Part shown: positions 9,258 to 17,837 of the stretch, piece after piece | How the letters are laid out: every line of letters begins with the position of its first letter | How positions within the stretch are numbered: position 1 is the stretch's first letter | Assembly (NCBI RefSeq): GCF_014138265.1 | Contig: NZ_JACGXL010000001.1 | Coordinates: 1,327,395 to 1,391,394 of the forward strand | Source of the DNA: Dokdonella fugitiva | GTDB lineage: Bacteria; Pseudomonadota; Gammaproteobacteria; Xanthomonadales; Rhodanobacteraceae | Reading direction: 5' to 3' | Length of the DNA: 64,000 nucleotides | Notes under the pieces: model-generated | Database searches by the model: none | Told to the model about the DNA's origin: nothing | What the model saw: the letters and a program-made list of their open reading frames with translations, nothing else | Program-made: the position numbers and the translations under genes

Positions 9258-10745
9258 TCACGCCTCGGCGAGCAGCACGTTCGCCTTGTCCGCGTCGCCG
9301 GAACCAGGCCAGGCCGCGACGATGCTCGCGAGCAGCGCGCGCGCGTCGCCGTCTTCGCGCCGCGCCTGCAGGTCGCGCGCGACCTGCAACATCGCGGCGG
9401 ACAGCCCCGGCGTCGCCGGCGCGCGCGCGGCGAGCGCGGCGAGCAGTTCGGCCGCCGACGCGCCCGCGCCGATCGCCGGCCAGCGTCGCACGAGCACGAG
9501 CTGCTGCGCCGGCGCGAGCGGCAAGCGGCGGCCGGCGCCCGCCTTCGCGTAGTCGTCGTAAACGGCTTTCTGCTCGCGCAGTTCCGGCGTCGTGCGCAGC
9601 GGCAGGGCCAGCACCGCGCGCACCGCATCGTCGAGCCGCGGCATGCCCGGTTCGTAGCGTGCGCAGCGATAGAGCGCGACGCGTACCGCAAGGTCGTCGG
9701 GACGACGCGTGGCGAGCGGTTCGAGCAGCGCGCGCGCCGCGGGAATCTCCAGCTTGCCGATGTGCGCCTGCGCCTGCGCGAGCAGCGCATCGTCCGCGTT
9801 CGCGGTATCGGCGATCGTGTCCTCGTCGAGGAACTCACGACGCTCCCAGCCGAGCCTGCGCACGGCGAACGCGAGCGCGGCACCGGTGACGATGCCGCCG
9901 GCGTGGGCCTCGAACGCGACGTTGGAGTCGTGCACGAACAGGAGCTGCAGCACTTCCCAGCCGAGCCATGCCGGCAGCAGCACGAGCGCAGGCGCCTTCA
10001 CGTAGTCGAAGACGACGAAGAACCACCAGAAGAAGCGCACCTTGCGCGTGCCCCAGAGCACGCAGTACGCCCCCATCAACGACGCGATCGCGCCGGAAGC
10101 ACCGACCAGCGAGCCTTGCTGTCCCCAGTGCCAGGCGAGGCTCGCGAGCGCGGCGCCGACACCGCCGAGCAGGTAGACGACGAGGAACAGGCCGTGGCCG
10201 AGCGCGCCTTCGACGAGCAGGCCGAGCAGCGCGAGGAACAGCATGTTGCCGAGCAGGTGGCCGATGCTGCTGTGCAGGAACATCGAACCGGCGATGCGCG
10301 TGGGTGCGATCTCCGACTGGCGCAGTTTCCAGCGTTCGGTGAAGGAGCGATCCCACAACCGGTCGAATCCGGCGCGCGCCTCGCGCCAGTCGTCGATGCC
10401 GGCTGCGCCCGCGTCGATGACCGTGCCGTCGTGCAGCGCGGCGACGAACGCCTCGTCCGACTGCAGCACGGCGGCCGCCCAGCGCGGATCGCCTTCGTCG
10501 GACGTCATCTGCTCGAACAGTCCGCTGCGCCGGTCGTCGGGATGCTGCGCGAGCCAGTCGCGATAGGCGGGGAATTCCCAGCGCGCCAGCCCGTGCTGCA
10601 CGTAGTGATCGAGCGCTTGCTCCTGCCGCGCTTCGTCGCGTTGTTGCAGGCCGAGGAACACGAACGCATTGGCGAGGATCAGCGCGAGCGTCACCCACGG
10701 GAAGTTGGCGCCCGTGGGCGCGCGATGCAGTGGCAGGATCAGCAC
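9258..10745 (-). CDS. Rhomboid-family intramembrane serine protease with C-terminal TPR-like domain
   Basis: A 495-residue protein. The rhomboid core has the catalytic serine in [15 protein letters not shown] (about S217), the histidine in [12 protein letters not shown] (about H281), and [13 protein letters not shown] supplying the conserved asparagine. A long insertion (residues about 35-150) lies between the first helix and the core. After the core, residues 310-495 form a helical TPR-like region absent from short rhomboids such as GlpG. The GTG at 10745 follows GGAAGGGG and gives an N-terminus leading straight into the first membrane helix. Substrates are unknown. Some rhomboids (rhombosortases) process C-terminal sorting tags, but nothing here ties this protein to that role. 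Confidence 0.88.
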   Translation of the reverse strand: MLILPLHRAPTGANFPWVTLALILANAFVFLGLQQRDEARQEQALDHYVQHGLARWEFPAYRDWLAQHPDDRRSGLFEQMTSDEGDPRWAAAVLQSDEAFVAALHDGTVIDAGAAGIDDWREARAGFDRLWDRSFTERWKLRQSEIAPTRIAGSMFLHSSIGHLLGNMLFLALLGLLVEGALGHGLFLVVYLLGGVGAALASLAWHWGQQGSLVGASGAIASLMGAYCVLWGTRKVRFFWWFFVVFDYVKAPALVLLPAWLGWEVLQLLFVHDSNVAFEAHAGGIVTGAALAFAVRRLGWERREFLDEDTIADTANADDALLAQAQAHIGKLEIPAARALLEPLATRRPDDLAVRVALYRCARYEPGMPRLDDAVRAVLALPLRTTPELREQKAVYDDYAKAGAGRRLPLAPAQQLVLVRRWPAIGAGASAAELLAALAARAPATPGLSAAMLQVARDLQARREDGDARALLASIVAAWPGSGDADKANVLLAEA

Positions 10746-10848
10746 GCCGCGGCCCCTTCCGCGAACAGAAGCGGCGATTCTACGCCGCGATGCGTGGCAT
10801 GCGGACGCCGCGATGGTAACGTTCGCGCTTTGCGACGGACGGTGTGCA

Positions 10849-11358
10849 ATGAGCCGATGGCGACCGCCGGCACCGGCCTCCACGGCGATGATCACGCCCG
10901 AGGGGCACGAGCGCCTCAAGGCCGAGCTCGACGACCTGTGGCGCGTGCGCCGGCCCGAGGTCGTGCGCGCGCTCGCCGCCGCGGCGGCCGAAGGCGACCG
11001 CTCGGAGAACGCGGAATACACCTACCGCAAGAAGCAGCTCGGTGAAATCGATCGCCGCGTGCGCTATCTCGGCAAGCGGCTCGAACGCCTGCGCGTCGTC
11101 GCCGCGCCGCCGACCGATCGCGGCGCGGTGTACTTCGGCGCCTGGTTCCGCGTCGAGGACGAGGATGGCCGCGAATACGCCTACCGCATCGTCGGCCCGG
11201 ACGAGACCGACGCCGCGCGTGGTTGGATTAGCATCGACTCGCCGCTCGCGCGCGCCGCCCTGAAGCGGCATGAAGACGAGGAGTTCGAAGCGGAATTGCC
11301 GGGTGGCCGGCAGTCGTTCGTCGTGCTCGCGGTCCGCTACGACGGACCGCCCGACTGA
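10849..11358 (+). CDS. greB: Transcription elongation factor GreB
   Basis: Binds the RNA polymerase secondary channel and stimulates cleavage of backtracked RNA. The 169-residue product has the N-terminal antiparallel coiled coil ([16 protein letters not shown]…) with the acidic tip in [20 protein letters not shown], and the C-terminal FKBP-like domain ([20 protein letters not shown]…SPLARALLK-like). YRKKQL and the length favour GreB over GreA. It is divergent from the rhomboid gene, with 103 bases between starts. The first 13 residues ([13 protein letters not shown]) are non-conserved, so the start could be the ATG 13 codons further in. Confidence 0.92.
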   Translation: MSRWRPPAPASTAMITPEGHERLKAELDDLWRVRRPEVVRALAAAAAEGDRSENAEYTYRKKQLGEIDRRVRYLGKRLERLRVVAAPPTDRGAVYFGAWFRVEDEDGREYAYRIVGPDETDAARGWISIDSPLARAALKRHEDEEFEAELPGGRQSFVVLAVRYDGPPD

Positions 11359-11393
11359 GCGCCGGCGAGCGCGTTCGAGCGAGTGTCGCCATC

Positions 11394-11524
11394 CCGTAGG
11401 GCGGGACGCAGCGGCACGAGAACGCATGGGCATGCGAGGCCAGACACCGCGAGCCCACCGCGCCTCGCATCGCCGCAAGGCGGCGGTGGGACTCGCCGCT
11501 GCGCGGCTGCGTCCGACCCTACGG
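11394..11524. repeat. MITE/REP-like palindromic element
   Basis: Terminal arms CCGTAGGGCGGGACGCAGC (11394-11412) and GCTGCGTCCGACCCTACGG (11506-11524) are inverted repeats matching at 17 of 19 positions. Nested arms lie inside: CATGCGAGGC (11431-11440) against GCCTCGCAT (11462-11470), and GCGAGCCCACCGC against GCGGTGGGACTCGC. The 131-bp unit could fold as one long hairpin and carries no gene. It resembles non-autonomous elements scattered in proteobacterial intergenic regions. Copy number elsewhere in the genome cannot be seen from here. Confidence 0.65.
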
Positions 11525-11579
11525 CGCGTCGCGCCGACACGCGTACGCTGAAGCCGGTTTGCATCACCCGCTCGACCCA

Positions 11580-11922
11580 CACGGTCACGTGGACGGCCAC
11601 CCCGGTCACCGTCGCGGTAGCCGCAGTCAGTTGTTCACTGACACGAGTCAGCATTTCGGTGACCGCTGTCAGGTTCGCCACGACCGCAGTGAATGCGATA
11701 CCGACCGCAGTCGGTAGGGCGCCGACGCCGGTCATCTCCATGCTGACCGCAGTCAGGTCCTACCTGACACGGATCGATTCGGCGGCGATTGCGGTCACGC
11801 GTGTCCCGACCGCTGCGGGCGCGCTGCCGACTCGTGTCGCCGGCGCGGTGGCGGGGGTCAGCTTCATCCTGATTCGACCCGGGACTTCACCGAACGTGGC
11901 CAGCTTCGTGGCGACCGCGGGA
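11580..11922. repeat. Degenerate 21-bp tandem repeat array, about 16 units
   Basis: From 11580 the sequence aligns in 21-base steps (11580, 11601, 11622, 11643 … 11895). The consensus is close to CGCAGTCAG, seven variable bases, then CCGAC. Where adjacent units join, they form the palindrome CTGACCGCAGTCAG, for example at 11743-11756. The period is seven codons. The + frame stays open through the whole array and reads as heptads of the type (P/L)TAVxxx. The minus strand is open for part of it (LTAVTEM, LTRVSEQ). No start codon with a convincing ribosome-binding site was found, so I list it as a repeat, not a gene. It follows the MITE-like element by 55 bases. Confidence 0.75.
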
Positions 11923-11966
11923 GGCCCGATGCCATCCACGCTCCGCCACGCACCCGTGCCGGACGC

Positions 11967-11990
11967 AAAAAGGGCGGCCGAAGCCGCCCT
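11967..11990 (-). terminator. Intrinsic terminator after the SRPBCC gene
   Basis: On the minus strand, AGGGCGGC-UUCG-GCCGCCCU (11971-11990) is followed by a run of five T (complement of 11967-11971). It lies 27 bases past the stop of the minus-strand gene ending at 12017. The UUCG tetraloop makes it a strong hairpin. Confidence 0.85.
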
Positions 11991-12016
11991 TTCCGTTACC
12001 GTGTCGCGATCGCCGC

Positions 12017-13174
12017 TCAGCGCGTGATCGGCAGGTACACGCGATAGACCTCCTGGTCGGTCGGCGTGTCCGGCGTCGACATGTACTCGTCCCAGAAGCG
12101 GCCGACGCCGCCTTCGCTGTAGCGGTAGCCGTGCGTTTCCGCATAGGCCTTCTGGTTGAGGCGGATCAGCGGCAGCTGCGCGGCGCTGCCGGTGTATTCG
12201 GTGTAGAGCGCAGTGCCCGCGTACCACAGCGCCGCACGCACGTTGCCGTCGACGACGAGGTAGCCCTTGTTGTCCTTCTCGCCCGGCGCGTAGGTCTTCG
12301 GCTGGCCGCTCTCGTCGACGCCTTCGTCGCTCTGGTTCGGCACCGGCGTCTCGATCGCGTAGGTCTGGCCATTGAGGGTGAGCGACGGCGCGTTGACCGG
12401 CACGGCGACGCTGAACGTGTAGTCTTCCTCGCCCCACTCGGTGGTGATCGTCATGCGCGGGCCGGCGGCGGTCAGGCCCGCCTTCTTGAGCGCCGCTTCG
12501 ATCTCGGTCATCGCCGTGCTCGTCGCGTCGGCCACTTCCTCGAGCGAACGCTTCGCCTTCGTGTTGACGATGAACACCGGCTTGGCCTCGACGTTGACGG
12601 CCTCGATCTTCTGGTCCTTGTAGTCGGTGTTCGGGAAGCCCGCGAGCATCGCCGAGAGGCTGGCGAGGTTGCCCTGCACGATCGCCGACGGCTCGCCGTT
12701 GATGTACAGGCCGCCGAAGCGGTTCACGAGGTTCCAGCCGTAGTCGACGTCGTAGGACTCGGTGATCTTCACCGTCTTGCCGTTGGCGGTCGGCGCCAGC
12801 GTGATCTTGTAGGTGCGGTTGGTGCCGATCCAGTCGTTGTCGAGCGCCATCTCGACGCTGCTGTCCTGCTCGGTCTTGGTGATGGTCAGCGAACCGTCGC
12901 GCACCTTCGGCGAGGCGCTCGTCCAGCTGGCCTTCGCACCGACGCCGGCTTCCGGACCCGACACGGTCATCTTGAGGTTGGGGTCGAACGCGCGCATGCC
13001 GTTCCACTGCGGGAAGCGACGGAACGAATTGACCGAGTCGTACACCTGCCGCACCGGGCTCGGCACCTCGACGGTACGCTCGATATGGCCATGATCCGGC
13101 AGCAGCACGCCGACCACGACGGCGAGCAGGAACACGATCAACAGAGCGATCAGCACTTCGAAAATACGAATCAT
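12017..13174 (-). CDS. Membrane-anchored SRPBCC-domain protein
   Basis: A 385-residue protein. A single hydrophobic helix (about residues 4-27, FEVLIALLIVFLLAVVVGVL) anchors an SRPBCC/polyketide-cyclase-like lipid-binding domain at about 30-180. This is recognisable from HIERTVEVPSPVRQVYDSV and FPQWNGMRAFDP. The C-terminal half may hold a GyrI-like ligand-binding fold, which is less certain. The ATG at 13174 follows GGAGATACC. It is downstream of the two-component genes on the same strand but separated by 329 bases of palindrome-rich DNA, so it probably has its own promoter. The ligand is unknown. Confidence 0.78.
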   Translation of the reverse strand: MIRIFEVLIALLIVFLLAVVVGVLLPDHGHIERTVEVPSPVRQVYDSVNSFRRFPQWNGMRAFDPNLKMTVSGPEAGVGAKASWTSASPKVRDGSLTITKTEQDSSVEMALDNDWIGTNRTYKITLAPTANGKTVKITESYDVDYGWNLVNRFGGLYINGEPSAIVQGNLASLSAMLAGFPNTDYKDQKIEAVNVEAKPVFIVNTKAKRSLEEVADATSTAMTEIEAALKKAGLTAAGPRMTITTEWGEEDYTFSVAVPVNAPSLTLNGQTYAIETPVPNQSDEGVDESGQPKTYAPGEKDNKGYLVVDGNVRAALWYAGTALYTEYTGSAAQLPLIRLNQKAYAETHGYRYSEGGVGRFWDEYMSTPDTPTDQEVYRVYLPITR

Positions 13175-13503
13175 CCGAGGTATCTCCAGAACCCAGCCAT
13201 TGGCTGCACGCGCGGCGAGCGGCGTCCGACCGGATTCGGCCACGCCGTCCCCTTTGTGCCCGCGCGTGCACGGTCCCGCGCCGGCGGGACAAGGGACGGA
13301 TGGTACTGGAGTCCGGGGCGCATGCGCTACGACCCCGCGCCACGCCGCGCGCGGCGGCCGCGGAGAGGCGGCACGGGGCGCCCGCGGAACCCGCGTCCGG
13401 GCGCGCCCGCAGGGGTCGGGATCGGGCCGGCGGCCGCCGGCCGCACGCAAGACCGCAATCGGCGCAACACCGCGCCGTCGGCGCCGCGAGCTGCCGGCGC
13501 GAC
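13175..13503. other. GC-rich intergenic region with nested inverted repeats
   Basis: No gene seen. It contains the hairpin GTCCCGC-GCCG-GCGGGAC (13273-13290), flanked by a second pair of arms, CCGTCCCCTTTGT (13243-13255) and ACAAGGGACGG (13289-13299). It also has an 18-base perfect palindrome GGCCGGCGGCCGCCGGCC (13425-13442). The last could end transcription of the response regulator gene, but it has no U-tract. The promoter of the SRPBCC gene must lie towards 13180-13240. Confidence 0.5.
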
Positions 13504-14145
13504 TCAGACGATACCGAGCTCGAACGCCTTCAGCACCGCGCGCGTGCGATCGCGCACGCCGAGCTTGGACAGGATGTTGGAGACATGATTCTTCACCGTT
13601 CCCTCGGCGACACCGAGCGAATTGGCGATCTCCTTGTTGCTGTAGCCGCCGGCCATGAGCCGCAGGATCTCGGTCTCCCGCTCGGTCAGCGGATCGGGCC
13701 GGTCGAGGCTCGTGAACTCGTTGTGCATGCGCTCGAGCCCGCTGAGCAGGCGCTGCGTGACCATCGGCGCGACCAGCGAGCCGCCCTCGGCGACGGTCTT
13801 GACCGCGTCGACGAGCTGGTCGAGCGAGACGTCCTTGAGCAGGTAGCCGCGCGCGCCCGCCTTGAGTCCGGCGAGCACGAGCTGGTCGTCGTCGAACGTG
13901 GTCAGGATGATCGTCGGCGGCAACTGCTCCTTCGCCGCGAGCGCGTTGAGCACGTCGAGGCCCGACATGCCGGGCATGCGCATGTCGAGCAGCACCACGT
14001 CGGGCTTCACGCGCGGAATGGTCTCGACCGCCTGCGCGCCGTCGCCCGCCTCGGCGATCACGCGGATCGAATCGGACAGCTCGAGCAACGAGCGGATGCC
14101 CTGGCGCACCAGGGTCTGGTCGTCGACCAGGCAGACTTGGATCAC
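13504..14145 (-). CDS. NarL/LuxR-family response regulator
   Basis: A 213-residue two-domain regulator. The receiver domain (about 1-120) has the acidic pocket DD in CLVDDQ, the phosphoacceptor aspartate in VVLLDMRMPGMSG (about D54), a T in IILTTFDDD and a K in YLLKDV. The C-terminal LuxR helix-turn-helix is clear: LTERETEILRLMAGGYSNKE followed by IANSLGVAEGTVKNHVSNIL. The GTG start at 14145 overlaps the kinase stop (GTGA), so the pair is translationally coupled. Target genes are not evident from the sequence; the next gene downstream is the SRPBCC protein. Confidence 0.93.
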   Translation of the reverse strand: MIQVCLVDDQTLVRQGIRSLLELSDSIRVIAEAGDGAQAVETIPRVKPDVVLLDMRMPGMSGLDVLNALAAKEQLPPTIILTTFDDDQLVLAGLKAGARGYLLKDVSLDQLVDAVKTVAEGGSLVAPMVTQRLLSGLERMHNEFTSLDRPDPLTERETEILRLMAGGYSNKEIANSLGVAEGTVKNHVSNILSKLGVRDRTRAVLKAFELGIV

Positions 14146-15329
14146 GAGGTTCCCTCCAGTGGCAGCAGGGCGTCGAGCGCGAAGCCCTGGCCCTTGCCGG
14201 TGACGATATCGACGCGGCCGCCGAATTGCGCGAGGCGCTCGCGCATGCCGGTGAGGCCGTTGCCGTGCCGCAGCTCGCTCGCGCCCTGGCCGTCGTCGTG
14301 CGCATGGATCGCCATCTGGCGGTCGGCGCTGCGTTCGAACGTGAGCCAGAGGTTGCGCGCGCCGGCGTGGCGCACGGTGTTGGTGATGATCTCCTGCGCG
14401 CAGCGCAGCAGCACCTGCGCGCGCTTGGGATCGTCGACGCTGAAGCGCGGCGGCAGTTCGAGGTGGATCGCCAGGCCGGGCACGCCTTCGGTGAGGTTGC
14501 GCAACGCCTGGGTGAGGTCGATGCTGTCGCCCTCGCGCAGCTGGCTCACCACTTCGCGCACGTCGCTGAGCAGCAGCTTGGCGACCGACTGCGCCTGGCG
14601 CACGTGCTCCTGCGCCTGTCCCTGCACGAGGTGGCTGGCGACCTCGAGGTTGAGGCTGAGCGCGGTCAGGTGGTGGCCGACGAGGTCGTGCAGCTCGCGC
14701 GAGATGCGCATGCGCTCGGCCAGGCGACTGGATTCGGCGAGCAGCGTGCGCGTCGCGCGCAGCTCCGAGTTGAGGCGCCGTTGCTCCTCGCGTGCCTCGA
14801 CCTGCTGCTTGGTCACGAGCGCGGTGACGAATGCGAGCACGATGAAACCCGAATACAGGCTCGACTGCAGGAACGCGTCGCTGAGGCTGAAGGCCGGCTC
14901 GCGGATGCTCGCGAACACCGGCACGAGCGAGAAGTTCTGCAGCACCATCCAGGCGATGCCGATGCGCAGCGGCAGCAGCCACGGCAGCACGACCGCGACG
15001 ACCGCGAGCAGCAGCGCGGAAATGCCGCTCTGGCTGAACCAGCCGATCGCCACCGCCATGCCGTTGAGCACGACCAGCAGGGCGATCTGCAGCGCGCGCC
15101 GCAGCGGCGTGCGGCGGCGGTCGCCGAGGTCGTGCGTGAGATACCAGTAGACGACGCCGAACACGACGTAGCAAGCGAGCCACAGGTGCACGTAGCTGCC
15201 GGGCAACTGCTTCTGCGCGAGATCCTCGACCACCGTCTGGTAGCGCAGGAACGGCGTGCCGACGCTCGCGTACTGGAACAGGCCCGCGTAGCGGAGCAAT
15301 TGGATGTGGTTGAACTGCGGCCAAGGCAT
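14142..15329 (-). CDS. Sensor histidine kinase, NarL/DesK (HisKA_3) type
   Basis: A 395-residue kinase with about five to six N-terminal membrane helices (residues 40-180) and a short coiled coil (KQQVEAREEQRRLNSELRAT). The HisKA_3 phosphoacceptor site is RISRELHDLVGHHLTALSL. The ATP-binding domain has an N box (EIITNTVRHAGA) and glycine-rich segments (HGNGLTGMRERL). No extracellular sensor domain is present, so a membrane-borne signal is likely, as in DesK/LiaS. It is the cognate partner of the overlapping response regulator. Confidence 0.9.
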   Translation of the reverse strand: MPWPQFNHIQLLRYAGLFQYASVGTPFLRYQTVVEDLAQKQLPGSYVHLWLACYVVFGVVYWYLTHDLGDRRRTPLRRALQIALLVVLNGMAVAIGWFSQSGISALLLAVVAVVLPWLLPLRIGIAWMVLQNFSLVPVFASIREPAFSLSDAFLQSSLYSGFIVLAFVTALVTKQQVEAREEQRRLNSELRATRTLLAESSRLAERMRISRELHDLVGHHLTALSLNLEVASHLVQGQAQEHVRQAQSVAKLLLSDVREVVSQLREGDSIDLTQALRNLTEGVPGLAIHLELPPRFSVDDPKRAQVLLRCAQEIITNTVRHAGARNLWLTFERSADRQMAIHAHDDGQGASELRHGNGLTGMRERLAQFGGRVDIVTGKGQGFALDALLPLEGTS

Positions 15330-15498
15330 GTCCGCATGATATGCCGGCAGGCCTGCGCCCGACCTCCCCGGAAGTCAGGGGTCCGCGCGCAGGCCCGGCG
15401 ACGGCGACGGCCCTTCGGCGCCGCTGCAGCAGCGCCGCTAACGTTTCCATAACCAAAGCGCCCGCAACGCGCCATGACCGCATCGCGGGCCCATGCGA

Positions 15499-15504
15499 TA
15501 ATCG
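15499..15504 (+). promoter_or_regulatory. Candidate -10 box (GATAAT)
   Basis: GATAAT in GCGATAATCGG lies 58 bases upstream of the acetyltransferase ATG at 15562. Similar (G/C)ATAATCG or ACAATCG boxes precede several genes in this window. No good -35 is visible. Confidence 0.4.
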
Positions 15505-15561
15505 GCGCCGGTGGCCGCGGCCTGCAGCCGCACGCCCCCACGCAATCCCACGGAGCAAGCA

Positions 15562-16179
15562 ATGGCCCTAAGCATCCGCGACGTGCAACCGCACGATCTG
15601 GACTCGGTGCTCGCACTCAACAACGCCGCCGGTTCCACGATCCTGCCGCTGGACGTCAGCGGACTGCGCGGGCTGTACGACGAGGCGAGCTATTTCCGCG
15701 TCGCCGAAGTCGACGGACACATCGCCGGTTTCCTCATCGCGCTGCGCGAGGATGCGCGCTACGCGAGCCCGAACTTCCTCTGGTTCCGCACGCACTATCC
15801 GGAATTCGTCTACATCGACCGCATCGTCGTCGCACGGCCGTACCGCGGCCTCGGCCTCGGCCGCGTGTTCTACGCCGACGTGACGAGCTACGCCGAGACG
15901 CACGTGCCGCAGCTCGCCTGCGAAGTGTTCCTCGAACCGCGCGATGACGTCTCGCTGCTGTTCCACGGCACCTGGGGCTTCCTCGAAGTCGGCCAGCAGA
16001 CGATGCCGAGCAACGGTCGCCGCGTCGCGCTGCTCGCCAAGACGCTGTGCAGCTACCCGTTCGTGCGCGACACCTACCTGCACGGCCCGACCGGTCGCCT
16101 GCCCGAACTGCCGTGGCTCGGCGAACGCACGCGCGCGAACGCGACGGTGCGCGGCGCACGCGCCGCCGGCGGCGCCTGA
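15562..16179 (+). CDS. GNAT-family N-acetyltransferase
   Basis: A 205-residue acetyl-CoA-dependent acetyltransferase. The N-terminus SIRDVQPHDLDSVLALNN is the usual GNAT beginning. The acetyl-CoA site is IDRIVVARPYRGLGLGRVFY, with the V-x-P-x-x-R-G-x-G motif (RPYRGLGLG). The substrate is unknown; this subgroup is annotated only as GNAT. The ATG at 15562 follows CGGAGCAAGC and is preferred over an in-frame ATG 17 codons upstream. minC begins 8 bases after its stop, so it heads the minCDE transcript or is co-transcribed with it. Confidence 0.85.
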   Translation: MALSIRDVQPHDLDSVLALNNAAGSTILPLDVSGLRGLYDEASYFRVAEVDGHIAGFLIALREDARYASPNFLWFRTHYPEFVYIDRIVVARPYRGLGLGRVFYADVTSYAETHVPQLACEVFLEPRDDVSLLFHGTWGFLEVGQQTMPSNGRRVALLAKTLCSYPFVRDTYLHGPTGRLPELPWLGERTRANATVRGARAAGGA

Positions 16180-16186
16180 CGTGGCG

Positions 16187-16978
16187 ATGACCGCGGCGGA
16201 ACTCGCCAGCCTCGAGCCGGTCGCCGAGATCAAGTTCGGCCAGGTCGGCATCGCCAACCTCAAGCTCAAGCGGCTCGATCCCGACGCGCTCGCCGCCGAA
16301 CTGCGCGGCAAGGTCGAGAACGCGGAGAAACTGTTCCTGCGCGCGCCCGTCGTGCTCGACCTCAGCCACCTGCCGAGCCTGCCCGACGTCGACGTCGTGC
16401 GCGACCTGCTCGAGAAGATCCGCGCGTCGGGCATGCTTCCGGTCGGCCTGTCGTACGGCACGAGCGACAACGAGCGCATCGCGCAGGCGCTCGGCATCCC
16501 GGTCATCGCGAAATTCCGCGCGTCCTACGAGCGCGCGCACGACGCGCCGGCGGAGGCGCCGGCAGCGTCGCGCGCGACACCGCCGCCGCCGTCGCGCGAG
16601 CCGGTCGCCGAACCGCGCCCGGCCACGCCGGCCGCGCCTGCGGGCGCGGGCACGAGCGGCCTGCTGCACGACAAGCCGGTGCGCTCCGGCCAACAGGTCT
16701 ACGCGCGCGGGCGCGACCTCGTCCTCACCGCGCTCGTCGGCAACGGCGCCGAGGTCATCGCCGACGGTTCGATCCACGTCTACGGCGCGCTGCGCGGACG
16801 CGCGCTCGCGGGCGCGCAGGGCGACGAGGGCGCGCGCATCTACTGCCAGGAATTCCACGCCGAGCTCGTCTCGATCGCGGGCCAGTACCGCGTGTTCGAG
16901 GACATCCCGAAGGACCTGCGCGGACAACGCGTGCAGTGCTGGCTGGAAGGCGACAAGCTGATGTTGAAGAAACTGTGA
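16187..16978 (+). CDS. minC: Septum-site inhibitor MinC
   Basis: Blocks FtsZ polymerisation away from mid-cell, together with MinD. The 263-residue protein has an N-terminal FtsZ-antagonist domain (about 1-105), a long proline/alanine linker (about 120-165) and the C-terminal beta-helical MinD-binding domain (VRSGQQVYARGRDLVLTALV … GALRGRALAG). The linker, with PPPPSREP-like runs, is longer than in E. coli MinC (231 residues). A GTG at 16181 is in frame two codons upstream and could be used instead. First of the minC-minD-minE order. Confidence 0.95.
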   Translation: MTAAELASLEPVAEIKFGQVGIANLKLKRLDPDALAAELRGKVENAEKLFLRAPVVLDLSHLPSLPDVDVVRDLLEKIRASGMLPVGLSYGTSDNERIAQALGIPVIAKFRASYERAHDAPAEAPAASRATPPPPSREPVAEPRPATPAAPAGAGTSGLLHDKPVRSGQQVYARGRDLVLTALVGNGAEVIADGSIHVYGALRGRALAGAQGDEGARIYCQEFHAELVSIAGQYRVFEDIPKDLRGQRVQCWLEGDKLMLKKL

Positions 16979-17021
16979 GCGGTCACGGATCCGCTCGAAC
17001 GTACTGAAGGGAGATACGCCA

Positions 17022-17834
17022 TTGACTGAGATCATCGTCGTCACGTCCGGCAAGGGCGGCGTCGGCAAGACCACGACGAGCGCCTCGCTCGCGGTCGGGC
17101 TCGCCCGTCGCGGCAAGAAGGTCGCGGTCATCGACTTCGACGTCGGCCTGCGCAACCTCGACCTCATCATGGGCTGCGAGCGACGCGTGGTGTACGACTT
17201 CGTCAACGTGATCCAGGGCGAGTGCACGCTCAAGCAGGCGTTGATCAAGGACAAGCGCATCGAGACGCTGCACGTGCTTGCCGCGTCGCAGACGCGCGAC
17301 AAGGAAGCGCTCAGCAAGGAAGGCGTCGAGCGCGTGCTCAACGAGCTCACCGAAGACGGTTTCGACTACGTCATCTGCGACTCGCCCGCGGGCATCGAGA
17401 AGGGCGCGAGCCTGGCGATGTACTTCGCCGACCGCGCGATCGTCGTGGTCAACCCGGAAGTCTCCAGCGTGCGCGACTCCGACCGCATCCTCGGCCTGCT
17501 CGCGAGCAAGACGCGCCGCGCCGAACAGGGCGCCGGCGGCGTCGAACAGCACCTGCTGCTCACGCGCTACAACCCGGACCGCGTCGCCAACGGCGACATG
17601 ATGGGCATCGCCGACGTCAAGGACATCCTCGGCATCGAAGTGCTCGGCGTGATCCCGGAATCCCCGGGCGTGCTGACCGCGTCGAACGCGGGCGTGCCGG
17701 TGATCCTCGACGACACCTCCGACGCCGGGCAGGCCTATGCCGACGCGGTCGCGCGCCTGTCCGGCGAAGAACGGCCGATGCGCTTCATCGACGCGACGAA
17801 GAAGGGTTTCCTCGCGCGCATCTTCGGGAGCTGA
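17022..17834 (+). CDS. minD: Septum-site ATPase MinD
   Basis: Membrane-associated ParA/MinD ATPase that recruits MinC and oscillates with MinE. The 270-residue product has the deviant Walker A motif SGKGGVGKTTTS at residue 8 onward. It also has DFDVGLRNLDLIMG and the C-terminal amphipathic membrane-targeting helix KKGFLARIFGS. The start is a TTG at 17022 preceded by AAGGGAGAT, a good ribosome-binding site. Length equals E. coli MinD. minE follows after three bases. Confidence 0.97.
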   Translation: MTEIIVVTSGKGGVGKTTTSASLAVGLARRGKKVAVIDFDVGLRNLDLIMGCERRVVYDFVNVIQGECTLKQALIKDKRIETLHVLAASQTRDKEALSKEGVERVLNELTEDGFDYVICDSPAGIEKGASLAMYFADRAIVVVNPEVSSVRDSDRILGLLASKTRRAEQGAGGVEQHLLLTRYNPDRVANGDMMGIADVKDILGIEVLGVIPESPGVLTASNAGVPVILDDTSDAGQAYADAVARLSGEERPMRFIDATKKGFLARIFGS

Positions 17835-17837
17835 GCC

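Noticed and set aside
9258..10745. Rhombosortase that would process the IFxDGFD tails
   Set aside because: The rhomboid lies far from the tagged genes, has a TPR extension unlike short rhombosortases, and the tails lack the transmembrane helix that rhombosortase substrates have.
11580..11922. CRISPR array
   Set aside because: Units are contiguous and degenerate with no unique spacers of constant length, and no cas genes are present.
11383..12027. Open + strand frame of 214 codons spanning the MITE-like element and the 21-bp array
   Set aside because: It has no plausible ribosome-binding site, includes the palindromic element and the terminator of the opposite gene, and its heptad pattern follows directly from the 21-base DNA period. 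Kept as a repeat, not a CDS.
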